DNA of 64,000 nt from assembly GCF_900110955.1 (NCBI RefSeq), contig NZ_FOFR01000013.1, forward strand, positions 186,001 to 250,000. The letters run 5' to 3'. A program made the translations under genes and the position numbers. Position 1 is the first letter of the stretch; every line of letters starts with the position of its first letter. The notes under the pieces are model-generated. The model searched no databases. It was not told the origin of the DNA and saw only the letters and a program-made list of their open reading frames with translations. Below are positions 42,199 to 49,635 of the stretch, in pieces. Origin of the DNA: Lentzea xinjiangensis (GTDB taxonomy: Bacteria; Actinomycetota; Actinomycetes; Mycobacteriales; Pseudonocardiaceae).

Positions 42199-42324
42199 CG
42201 AGGCGGTGCCCCCACTCCACCGGCACCGACGAAGGCGGTGACCCGACTCCCCCGGCACCACCACCGAAGGCCGTGACCCCCGCTCCACCGCCACCACCGA
42301 AGGCGGTGACCCCCGCTCCACAGC
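42199..42324. repeat. Four imperfect direct repeats of about 30-36 bp
   Basis: Copies begin near 42199, 42229, 42265 and 42298, each with CGAAGGCGGTGACCCCCGCTC-like sequence followed by CACC-rich spacer of differing length. The last two copies are the most alike. On the reverse strand they encode decaying VTAFGGG-type repeats without a start site. They lie between the PBP stop and the M23 gene and have no dyad symmetry. Confidence 0.7.
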
Positions 42325-42328
42325 ACAA

Positions 42329-42359
42329 GGCCGCCGGACGCACTCGGCGTCCGACGGCC
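42329..42359 (-). terminator. 13-bp stem terminator downstream of the class A PBP gene
   Basis: GGCCGCCGGACGC (42329-42341) pairs with GCGTCCGACGGCC (42347-42359) over a 5-nt loop (ACTCG), with one G-T pair. It is 51 bp downstream of the PBP stop on the reverse strand. It has no U-tract but is the strongest hairpin in this region. A 12-bp palindrome ACCAGGCCTGGT (42383-42394) lies just before it. Confidence 0.65.
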
Positions 42360-42409
42360 CACGCTTCGACCTGCCTCACCAGACCAGGCCTGGTGTCACC
42401 CGGTCCGAC

Positions 42410-44527
42410 TTACCTGTACCTCGCGGCGGCGGGCGGCAGCGGTGCCACCGGCAGCCCCTCGTGGATCACCTTCATCGCGTTGAACCACGTCGGCGCGGCG
42501 ACCTGGCCACCGAACACGCCCTGCGAGCTGCCGGGGCAGAAGCGGATCGGGTTCGCGCAGATCACCTCGGGGCGGTTGCCGTCGGCGTAGGTCATGACGG
42601 CGCCCGCGTACTGCGGGGTCGCGGCCATGAAGGCGACCGACTTGTGCTCCTCGGTGGTGCCGGTCTTGCCGATGGCCGGGCGGTTCCAGCCGGAGGCGGA
42701 GGCCGCGGTGGCCGCCGTGCCCGAGCCGGTGGTGTCCTGGGACATGCCCTGGGCCAGGGAGTTGGCCAGGTCGGGCTCCACGGCCTGCTCGCACCGCGCT
42801 TCCTTGAGCGGCATTTCCTTGCCGTAGCGGTCGAGGACCTTCTCGACCGGCGACGGCGGGCACCAGGTGCCGCTGGAGACGATGGTCGCGGCGACGTTGG
42901 CCAGCTCCAGGACGCTGGTGGCGCCGGGGCCGAGGGTGTAGGAGCCCGCGTTGTTCTGCTTCGTCCAGTCGCCCTGGGACGGGCCGTTGGACTTGTCGCT
43001 CTTCAGCGGCTCGCCGGCGCGGTTCACGCCCTGCAGGGTCTCGCGCATGCCCAGGCGGTAGGCCATGTCGACGACGCTGTGGAGGCCCGTCTGCTCCTGC
43101 AGGATCACGAAGCCCGTGTTCGGGGACTGCGCGAGGGCCTGGGTCAGCGTCATCTTCTCGCCGTACTTGCCCGCGTTCTCGACCTTCCACGGCGCGCCGC
43201 CGTTCGGGTAGACGCGCGAGTAGTAAACGGCGGGGACGTCGATCGACCTGTCGATGCCCGTGATGTTCTTCTCCAGGGCCGCGGCGGCGGTGAAGACCTT
43301 GTTCACCGAGCCGGGGCCGAACGGGAGCACCTCGGCGGGCACGGGGCGGGCGACCTGGCCGAGCTCGGCCTTGTTGCCGTAGTCGCGGGAGGCGACGAGG
43401 GCGCGCACGCGGTGCTTGTCCTTGCCCGGCTCGACGACGGACATGACGTTCGAGATGCCGTCCTGGGTCTTCGGCACCTGCTGCTCGGCCGACTGCTTCG
43501 CGGCCCTGGTGGCCTTCGGGTCGAGCGTGGTCTTGATGGTCAGGCCGCCGCGCTGCAGCTCCTTGTTCGTGATGCCCGCCTGGCGCAGGTAGTCGAGCAG
43601 GTAGGAGCAGAAGAAGCCGTAGATCGGGCCGTCACCGGCGCCGACGCAGCCCTTGGGCAGGATCTGCAGGTCCTCGACGACGCCCAGCGGCGCGGCCTTG
43701 TACTCCTCGGCCTTCTTCTCCGCCTCGGCCTGGTCGGTGCCGAACGCGCCGTTCTCGCGCATCTTGTCGATGACGACGTTGCGACGCTCCAGCGCCTTCT
43801 CCGGTGCGGCGCCGGGGTTGAGCGACGACGGGCGGTTCGCGATCGCGGCCAGCAGCGCGGCCTGCGGGACGGTCAGCTTGTCGGCGGTCGTCTTGAAGTA
43901 GGCCTTGGCCGCGGCACCGACGCCGTAGGTCTGGTTGCCCAGCGGCACGATGTTGAGGTAGCCGGTGAGGATCTCTTCCTTCGTCATCTGCTGCTCGAGC
44001 TGCAGCGCCACGCGCGCCTCGCGCATCTTCCGGCCGATGGTCGCCTCGGTGGCCTTCTCCCAGGCCGCCTGCTCGTTGTCGGCGCCGAGCACGAACGCCA
44101 TGTAGTTCTTCACGTACTGCTGCGTGAGCGTCGACGCGCCCTGCGTCGCGCCACCGTCCACACCGGCCTTGGCGGCGGCACGGGCGATGCCCTGCCAGTC
44201 GACGCCCTGGTGGTCGTAGAAGCGCTTGTCCTCGATCGCGAGGATCGCGGCCTTCATCGTGTCCGAGATCTGCTGCGACTCCAGCGGAACCCGGTACTGG
44301 TCGTACAGGTAGGCGATCGGCTCGCCGTTCATGTCCTGAATCGTCGTGACGAGTGGCAGCTCACCCTTCGCGAGATCTCCCGACGTCTGGTCGACGGTGT
44401 CGGCCGCGCGGTTGGACGCGAGACCGAGACCTCCGACGAACGGGAACACCATCGCGGCGAGGAGCACACCCGCCGTCAGGCACAACCCCAGCAACTTGAC
44501 CAAGCCTGACGCGCGTGCGGCGAACAA
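42410..44527 (-). CDS. Class A (bifunctional) penicillin-binding protein
   Basis: Glycosyltransferase/transpeptidase of 705 aa. The TTG at 44527 is used because GGAAGGAG precedes it by 7 nt; a TTG at 44548 would include that site. A membrane helix (LLGLCLTAGVLLAAMVFPFV) leads into a GT51 domain with EDKRFYDHQGVDW and ASTLTQQYVKNY. The transpeptidase domain has the SxxK motif PGSVNKVFTA, SPN (SxN) and KTGTTEE. It polymerises and crosslinks peptidoglycan, like mycobacterial PonA proteins but without the long Pro-rich C-terminal tail and PASTA domain. Confidence 0.94.
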   Translation of the reverse strand: MFAARASGLVKLLGLCLTAGVLLAAMVFPFVGGLGLASNRAADTVDQTSGDLAKGELPLVTTIQDMNGEPIAYLYDQYRVPLESQQISDTMKAAILAIEDKRFYDHQGVDWQGIARAAAKAGVDGGATQGASTLTQQYVKNYMAFVLGADNEQAAWEKATEATIGRKMREARVALQLEQQMTKEEILTGYLNIVPLGNQTYGVGAAAKAYFKTTADKLTVPQAALLAAIANRPSSLNPGAAPEKALERRNVVIDKMRENGAFGTDQAEAEKKAEEYKAAPLGVVEDLQILPKGCVGAGDGPIYGFFCSYLLDYLRQAGITNKELQRGGLTIKTTLDPKATRAAKQSAEQQVPKTQDGISNVMSVVEPGKDKHRVRALVASRDYGNKAELGQVARPVPAEVLPFGPGSVNKVFTAAAALEKNITGIDRSIDVPAVYYSRVYPNGGAPWKVENAGKYGEKMTLTQALAQSPNTGFVILQEQTGLHSVVDMAYRLGMRETLQGVNRAGEPLKSDKSNGPSQGDWTKQNNAGSYTLGPGATSVLELANVAATIVSSGTWCPPSPVEKVLDRYGKEMPLKEARCEQAVEPDLANSLAQGMSQDTTGSGTAATAASASGWNRPAIGKTGTTEEHKSVAFMAATPQYAGAVMTYADGNRPEVICANPIRFCPGSSQGVFGGQVAAPTWFNAMKVIHEGLPVAPLPPAAARYR

Positions 44528-44623
44528 CCCGCGACTCCTTCCGGACAAACCCCAGAGATTCCCTACGTATTAAGTCGCGCGAGAGGCCCGTGAGGTTGCG
44601 TCCGCTGATCGACTGCTTTCAAC

Positions 44624-45652
44624 CTACCGGAGCAACCGCAGGCCGATCGTCGGGCTGGCCCTGCGCACCTCGACGCCCGCGTGGTCGGGCAGCACGTCGT
44701 CGAGGAACCCGTAGCGCGACAGTTCTTCATCGGGCCGCCTGCTCACCGTCCGCCACCAGACCGCGATGTCGCCCCAGCCGGGAGCCGACAGCGAACCGCC
44801 GAAGTGCTGCACGGACAGCGCGGCGCACAGGTTCGCGAAACGCACCCGGTGCTCCAGCGGCCACGCGGCCAGAGTGCCCATCACGAACCCCGCGCCAAAC
44901 ACGTCTCCCGCACCAGTCGCGTCGAGCTGCGCGACGTTGAGCCCCGGCACGTCCACGCATTCGCCGGTGGCGCTGTCGACCGCGACCGCTCCCCCGCCTC
45001 CCCGTGTGACGACCACCACCGGCACGTGCTCGGCGAGCTTGCGCGCCGCCGCCTCCGGGGTGTCGGTGCGCGTGTACCCCTGCGCCTCCACATGATTCGG
45101 GAGGAACACGTCATAACCGTCAAGGCGTCGCAACAGCTCCGGCGACCACGCGCCGGTGCGGTCCCAGCCGATGTCGGCGAAGAGCTTCGCGCCGTTGTCC
45201 TTCGCCGTGCGGACCCATTGCTCGTCCTCGGCTTGGATGTGCACGAAGCACGCCCTCGCCGAGGGCGGTGGGTTGAAGAGATCGTCCGCGATCACCGGCG
45301 CCTTGTGCCCGTGCGTGACCATCGAACGGTCGCGTTCCATCGCCATGGAGACGGTCACCGGCGAGTGCCAGCCGTAGAACCGGCGGCAGTAGGACAGGTC
45401 GACGCCCTCCTGGTCGGCCAGCACGTCCCAGCAGAAGTCGCCGTACGCGTCCTCGCCGAACGCCGCCGCCAGCGCGGTCTTGAGCTCCAGCCGGCGCAAC
45501 GCCACCGCGAGGTTCGCGATCCCGCCGGGGCACGACCCGAGCCCGTCGGCCCACACCTCGGTTCCCGCGGCCGGTGGGCGGGGCAGGCCGGTGAAGATGA
45601 TGTCGAGGAAGACGGTGCCCGTCAGCAGAACGTCGTAGTCGGGATCAGCCAT
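44624..45652 (-). CDS. PfkB-family carbohydrate kinase
   Basis: Kinase of 342 aa from ATG 45652 (MADPDYDVLLTGTVFLDIIF). PfkB signatures: the N-terminal GSCPGGIANLAVALRRLELK, the central VFLPNHVEAQGY, and DATGAGDVFGAGFVMG with the catalytic Asp and anion hole. It phosphorylates a sugar or nucleoside (ribokinase, fructokinase or adenosine kinase group). Single-gene transcript, divergent from the MFS transporter with 51 bp between starts, so it could act on that transporter's substrate. Confidence 0.9.
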   Translation of the reverse strand: MADPDYDVLLTGTVFLDIIFTGLPRPPAAGTEVWADGLGSCPGGIANLAVALRRLELKTALAAAFGEDAYGDFCWDVLADQEGVDLSYCRRFYGWHSPVTVSMAMERDRSMVTHGHKAPVIADDLFNPPPSARACFVHIQAEDEQWVRTAKDNGAKLFADIGWDRTGAWSPELLRRLDGYDVFLPNHVEAQGYTRTDTPEAAARKLAEHVPVVVVTRGGGGAVAVDSATGECVDVPGLNVAQLDATGAGDVFGAGFVMGTLAAWPLEHRVRFANLCAALSVQHFGGSLSAPGWGDIAVWWRTVSRRPDEELSRYGFLDDVLPDHAGVEVRRASPTIGLRLLR

Positions 45653-45703
45653 GCGTGAACTTTGCCACCCCGACCGGGCGGTCATGCGTTAGAAACGACG
45701 GTC

Positions 45704-46912
45704 ATGGGGGTTCCGCTCAGGAAAAACGTCCAGTTCCAGCTGTTGTGGTCCGGCGGAGCCGTCTCGCAGCTCGGTACCGCGGTCACCGCGCTCGCGGCAC
45801 CGCTGCTGATCATCGCGCTCACCGGGTCGCCGTTCTGGGCCGGCGTGGTCGCCGGGGCGCGGGCGACCGCGATGATCGTCGCGCTGGTGCCGGCCGGGGT
45901 GCAGGTCGACCGCTGGGACCGCAGGGCCGTGCTGGTGTGGAGCCAGGTGGTCCAGGCGGGCGCCGCGGCCGCGCTGGCCGCCGCGGTCCTCACCGGCCGC
46001 GCCCACATCGCCGTCTTCCTCGTGCTGGCGGCCGTCGACGGGGTGTGCACGGCGTTCTCCACCCCCGCGCGCACGACCGCGATCCAGGCCGTGGTGCCGA
46101 AGGAGCAGCTCAGGACCGCCTACGCGCAGGAGGAGGCGCGCGGCCACGCGGCACGGGTCGCCGGGCCACCGCTGGGCGCGCTCCTGATGGCCGCCGGACG
46201 GGCGGTGCCCTTCGTCGTCGATGCGATCACGTTCGCCGTGGCGGCAGTCTGCGCGTGGTTCGCCAAGATCCCTGCGCGGACTGAACAACGCCCACGCCAG
46301 AAGATGCGGCACGACGTCAAGGAAGCGGGCGCCTGGCTCTGGCGGCAGAAGGGCCTGCGCAACCTCACCGGTGTGTTCCTGGTGCTCAACCTGCTCGGCG
46401 GTGCCACGCTGCTGCCGGTGATCGTGCTGGTGGGCGAACGCGGTGGCACGGCGCTCGACACCGGCGTGGTGTTCGCGGGCATCGGCGTGGGCGGGGTCCT
46501 CGGATCGCTGCTCGCCGTCCGGGTCACGCTCGCTCCCGGCAAGCTGATCGTCGTGGTGCTCGTGGTCTTCGGGCTGTGCACCACCGCGATGGCACTGCCG
46601 TTCGGTGTCTTCTGGCCGTTCGTGCCTCTGGCGGTCACGGCCGTCGTCACGCCGTTGATCAACGTGGTGGTCTCCGCGCTGTACACCGAAATGGTCCCCG
46701 AGGACATGATGGGCCGCCTGGACGGCATCACGACCTTGGCCAGCCGGGTGCTGACCCCGCTCGCGCCGGTGCTCGGAGGGTTCCTGGCGAGCCTGACCGG
46801 CGGTGGCGCGGCGTTGCTCGTGCTCGGGGCGCTGGTGCTGGTCACCGCCGTGGCCGCGAGGTTCTCGGACCTCGCTAGCCCTCTTCCGCGATCATCTCCC
46901 GCATCCGGGTGA
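45704..46912 (+). CDS. MFS transporter (exporter-like)
   Basis: Membrane protein of 402 aa with about 12 segments. The ATG at 45704 (MGVPLRKNVQFQLLWSGGAV) is the family-typical start. The inter-helix 2-3 motif appears as GVQVDRWDRRAVLVWSQ (motif A variant). LLWSGGAVSQLGTAVTALAA and the later ALYTEMVPEDMMGRLDG resemble the enterobactin-exporter-like (EntS) MFS group. It probably exports a small molecule or drug. Its 3' 38 bp overlap the convergent sigma factor gene. Confidence 0.88.
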   Translation: MGVPLRKNVQFQLLWSGGAVSQLGTAVTALAAPLLIIALTGSPFWAGVVAGARATAMIVALVPAGVQVDRWDRRAVLVWSQVVQAGAAAALAAAVLTGRAHIAVFLVLAAVDGVCTAFSTPARTTAIQAVVPKEQLRTAYAQEEARGHAARVAGPPLGALLMAAGRAVPFVVDAITFAVAAVCAWFAKIPARTEQRPRQKMRHDVKEAGAWLWRQKGLRNLTGVFLVLNLLGGATLLPVIVLVGERGGTALDTGVVFAGIGVGGVLGSLLAVRVTLAPGKLIVVVLVVFGLCTTAMALPFGVFWPFVPLAVTAVVTPLINVVVSALYTEMVPEDMMGRLDGITTLASRVLTPLAPVLGGFLASLTGGGAALLVLGALVLVTAVAARFSDLASPLPRSSPASG

Positions 46913-47567
46913 GCGCGCGGTGCTGGGCCACGCGCACGGCGCCCGGCGTCGACCCGACGGCCAGCGCGACCTCCTCGGCGGACAGGCCGACGGCCACCCG
47001 CAGCACGAGGATCTCGCGCTGGCGTGGCGGCAGCTTGTGCAGCAACCGGGAGACCTGCGCCATCATCTCGCCGTTGACGGCGTGCTGCTCCGGGCCGTCC
47101 TCGAGCGACGGGCAGTCCGGCAGCTCCGGCACGACCTCGGCGCGGTTGCGGACGGCGCGGCGGCGGGCGTCGGCGACCTTGTGCGCGGCGATGCCGTAGA
47201 CGAAGGCCAGGAACGAGCCCGGCTCGTAGCGGTACTTGGACAGCGCGCCGACCACCGCCACGCAGACCTCCTGCGCGATGTCCTCGGCTGACACGAGCGT
47301 GCGTTCGCGGCCACCGACCCGCGCGCGGCAGTAGCGCACGATCAGCGGCTGGATCCGGCCGAGCAGGTGCTCGACCGCCCGTCTCTCCCCGTCCAGGGCG
47401 GCGTCGACGAGATCGGTGAACTCGGCTTCGGCGAGCCACTGGCTGGAGACCGGCGCCCGGCGCACCCGGCGGCGCACGGGCGCTGGCGAGTTCCTGGCCC
47501 CCACGTCTTCTGCGGGCGAGAGGACCGCGACACCGCCACCGGACCGCACGGCTGTGGTCTGCACCAT
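46875..47567 (-). CDS. ECF sigma factor, ShbA/SigD-like
   Basis: RNA polymerase sigma factor of 230 aa. The ATG at 47567 is preceded by GGAGGAGG. The N-terminal 45 residues are a basic extension. Region 2: GRIQPLIVRYCRARVGGRE, then VSAEDIAQEVCVAVVGALSK and FLAFVYGIAAHKVADARRRA. Region 4: LPPRQREILVLRVAVGLSAE and VRVAQHRALTRMREM. These fit the SigD/ShbA group; from published work Streptomyces ShbA drives transcription of the principal sigma factor gene hrdB. No anti-sigma gene is adjacent. Confidence 0.87.
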   Translation of the reverse strand: MVQTTAVRSGGGVAVLSPAEDVGARNSPAPVRRRVRRAPVSSQWLAEAEFTDLVDAALDGERRAVEHLLGRIQPLIVRYCRARVGGRERTLVSAEDIAQEVCVAVVGALSKYRYEPGSFLAFVYGIAAHKVADARRRAVRNRAEVVPELPDCPSLEDGPEQHAVNGEMMAQVSRLLHKLPPRQREILVLRVAVGLSAEEVALAVGSTPGAVRVAQHRALTRMREMIAEEG

Positions 47568-47737
47568 CCCGCGACCTCCTCCACTACAGCGACACTAGGG
47601 GCTTCACTGAAGTAGAGAACGCAGCGAGCCGTTTGATACCGCCTGCTTGCAAGAGGACCACGAAGTCCAGCCGGGTGGGGGAAGCAGCACCCTTCCGGGG
47701 GAGAACGTGGTCCGAATGGCCCAGTCCGGGAGCGACC

Positions 47738-48448
47738 TCAGCGGCGCGACGCCGCCAACGGCACGTCGAGGCCACGCGGCGAGGCCTCCCGCATGGCCTT
47801 CGCGATGTCCGGCGCCATCGGCCGGAGCCCGAGCTCTCCGTGGACGAAGTCGACGACGAGCCGCGTCCAGTCCCCCGCCCGCCTGAGCATCGCGTGGCCG
47901 TCGCCCACGACCGAGAACCGCGCGACCCGGTCCGTCACGGTCTTCGCCTGCCGCGCGAACCACAGCGACCTGGCGGGGTCGGTCGTCCGCTCCCGGTCGC
48001 CGTGGGCGATCAGCAACGACCTGCCCCTGAGCTGCTCGAACGGCTCGCCGGGCACGATCCACGGCGCGAGCGCGCACACCGCGATGACGCTCGGGTGGCC
48101 GGCGACCCGCACCGCGGCCCGGCCTCCCATCGAGTGCCCGACGAGCACGACCGGTGCTCCCGGGCGAACCCCGGCGATCTCGTCCAACGCCCACCGCGCG
48201 TCCTCCACCGGGTCGAGGACGGGCGCGTTCCAGCCGCGCACCCGGTAGCGCAGGTTCCAGACCTCGACACCGGGTGCGCGCAACGCGCGGGCCACGGGAA
48301 CCATCCGCAGGTACGCGAGGTTGTGACGCCGGACGGGTTCGGTGCCGCGCTCCCGGCCGCCGTGCAGCACGAGCACGACGGCGTTCGTACCGGCCGGCGG
48401 TTTCAGCACGTCGACATGCGGATGCACGCCCGTTGTTCGTGACGACAC
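47738..48448 (-). CDS. Alpha/beta hydrolase (dienelactone hydrolase/lysophospholipase-like)
   Basis: Hydrolase of 236 aa from GTG 48448, with AAGGGGTGA upstream. The first strand region is NAVVLVLHGGRERG. The nucleophile elbow is VVLVGHSMGGRAAV. The acid lies in the region LLIAHGDRERTTDP, and the C-terminal His in VVGDGHAML. It has the general serine hydrolase fold with no signal peptide; the substrate is unknown. It is divergent from the epoxide-hydrolase-like gene. Confidence 0.85.
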   Translation of the reverse strand: MSSRTTGVHPHVDVLKPPAGTNAVVLVLHGGRERGTEPVRRHNLAYLRMVPVARALRAPGVEVWNLRYRVRGWNAPVLDPVEDARWALDEIAGVRPGAPVVLVGHSMGGRAAVRVAGHPSVIAVCALAPWIVPGEPFEQLRGRSLLIAHGDRERTTDPARSLWFARQAKTVTDRVARFSVVGDGHAMLRRAGDWTRLVVDFVHGELGLRPMAPDIAKAMREASPRGLDVPLAASRR

Positions 48449-48561
48449 GGCTTTCGGCTCACCCCTTGGGAGTCGGGTCACATCATGGACGAACTGCGGG
48501 CGTACCCGGCTACATCTGCACGGGACGTCTCGCGGGAACTCAAGCAGTAGGGTTCGCACCC

Positions 48562-49386
48562 GTGATCGAGCACCTCAGCATCAAGACCGCGACCGGCACC
48601 TTCGACGCCATCGCGGCCGGCCCCGAGGACGGCCGCCCGGTGTTGCTGCTGCACGGTTTTCCCGAGGCCGCCATCGAGTGGGAGCACCAGGTGGCGGTGC
48701 TCGGCGTGAACGGCTTCCGCGCCGTCGCCCCCGACCAGCGCGGCTACTCCCCCGGCGTGCGGCCGGAGCAGGCGTCCGAGTACTCGGTGACGCACCTGGT
48801 CGGTGACGTGATCGCGATGGCGGACGCGCTCGGCTGGTCCACCTTCGACCTCGTCGGCCACGACTGGGGCGGCGCCGTCGCCTGGTGGACGGCGATCGAG
48901 CACCCGGACCGGCTGCGGACGCTGTCGGTGTTCTCCACCCCGCACCCCGCGGCGCTGAAGACCGCGCTGCAGACCGACGAGGAACAGCGGATGCGGTCGC
49001 AGTACATGCTCGACTGGCGCGAGCGCAGCACCGAGAAGCGGATGCTCGACAACAACGCGCACGCGCTGCGGCAGATGTTCGAGTACCGGGTGCGGCAGTC
49101 GCACGTCGACGAGTACGTCCAGCGCCTGAGCGAGCCGGGCGCGCTCACCGCCGCCCTCAACTGGTACCGCGCGGGCAAGCCGCAGGGCGCGGCGGACGCG
49201 GTGGGCGTCAAGACCATGTACGTGTGGAGCACCGAGGACGTGGCGTTCGGGTCGGTGGCCGCGTTCGAGACCGAGAAGTGGTGCACGGGCGCGTACCGGT
49301 TCGAGATGGTCGAGGACGTGAGCCACTGGATTCCCGAGGAGGTGCCGGAGGCGACGAGCTCACTTCTCCTCGAGCACCTCGCCTAA
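48562..49386 (+). CDS. Alpha/beta hydrolase, epoxide hydrolase-like
   Basis: Hydrolase of 274 aa from GTG 48562. HGFPEAAIEWEHQVAVLG (oxyanion HGFP) and FDLVGHDWGGAVAWW with Asp as nucleophile in GHDWGG place it with epoxide hydrolases/haloalkane dehalogenases, and not the Ser type. The late region contains the acid and VEDVSHWIPEEVP with the His. It opens epoxides or related esters. A terminator hairpin follows it, separating it from the lasso cluster, so it is likely unrelated to that cluster. Confidence 0.88.
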   Translation: MIEHLSIKTATGTFDAIAAGPEDGRPVLLLHGFPEAAIEWEHQVAVLGVNGFRAVAPDQRGYSPGVRPEQASEYSVTHLVGDVIAMADALGWSTFDLVGHDWGGAVAWWTAIEHPDRLRTLSVFSTPHPAALKTALQTDEEQRMRSQYMLDWRERSTEKRMLDNNAHALRQMFEYRVRQSHVDEYVQRLSEPGALTAALNWYRAGKPQGAADAVGVKTMYVWSTEDVAFGSVAAFETEKWCTGAYRFEMVEDVSHWIPEEVPEATSSLLLEHLA

Positions 49387-49393
49387 ACCCGTT

Positions 49394-49423
49394 TTCCGCT
49401 TGCGGCAACTGCCGGAAGCGGAA
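49394..49423 (+). terminator. Hairpin terminator after the epoxide-hydrolase-like gene
   Basis: TTCCGCTT (49394-49401) pairs with AAGCGGAA (49416-49423), and an inner CGGC/GCCG stem with AACT loop continues it. It sits 8 bp after the stop and isolates the lasso peptide operon that begins at 49513. Confidence 0.65.
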
Positions 49424-49512
49424 GCCGTTTCGCCTGGTCACCGGTTCGGTCCTCTCGTTACGTTCGGTTTGCGCGCGCTGACCGAAGATCCCCTCAAGGA
49501 GAGGTGCGAACC

Positions 49513-49614
49513 ATGTACGAGACCCCGCAGCTGATCGACCTCGGCTCGTTCGAAGCGCAGACGGGCCTGCTCGGCAGGTCGGGCAACGACCGGCTGATCC
49601 TCAGCAAGAACTGA
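49513..49614 (+). CDS. Lasso peptide precursor, citrulassin-like
   Basis: A 33-residue precursor with AAGGAGAGG 8 nt upstream of ATG 49513. The leader MYETPQLIDLGSFEAQTG (18 aa) matches the actinobacterial lasso pattern Tyr-x2-Pro-x-Leu-x3-Gly-x5-Thr, with Thr at position -2. The core LLGRSGNDRLILSKN (15 aa) has Asp8 for the isopeptide bond to the Leu1 amine, giving an 8-residue ring. From memory, citrulassin A is LLGLAGNDRLVLSKN; this core differs at positions 4, 5 and 11 and keeps Arg9, the residue converted to citrulline in that family. Too short for a 60-residue ORF cut-off. Confidence 0.88.
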   Translation: MYETPQLIDLGSFEAQTGLLGRSGNDRLILSKN

Positions 49615-49635
49615 CGCGACACCACCGCGCAGCCG

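Larger units (their letters stand above)
41511..42409. other. Large non-coding stretch between the M23 and PBP genes
   Basis: Almost 900 bp without a credible gene. It contains: the M23 5' leader (41511-41720), an AT-richer patch near 41700-41860, G-rich low-complexity sequence, four imperfect direct repeats (42199-42324) and the PBP terminator (42329-42359). ORFs here have no consistent third-position bias and overlap the repeats, so none is called. Confidence 0.6.

Noticed and set aside
41729..42241. Possible 170-aa plus-strand protein in the M23-PBP gap
   Set aside because: No ribosome site, poor codon bias, Arg/Gly-rich translation running into the direct repeats; treated as chance.
42199..42324. 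Repeats considered as a CRISPR array
   Set aside because: Units are imperfect, spacers are not unique or of equal length, no dyad symmetry, and no cas genes are nearby.
42167..42379. Minus-strand frame with VTAFGGG repeats, resembling a glycine-rich repeat protein
   Set aside because: The repeats derive from the imperfect direct DNA repeats, unit lengths are unequal so the frame shifts between copies, and there is no start site.
49387..49512. The upstream epoxide-hydrolase-like gene as part of the lasso operon
   Set aside because: A strong hairpin terminator at 49394-49423 separates it from the precursor, and lasso clusters of this type do not use such an enzyme.
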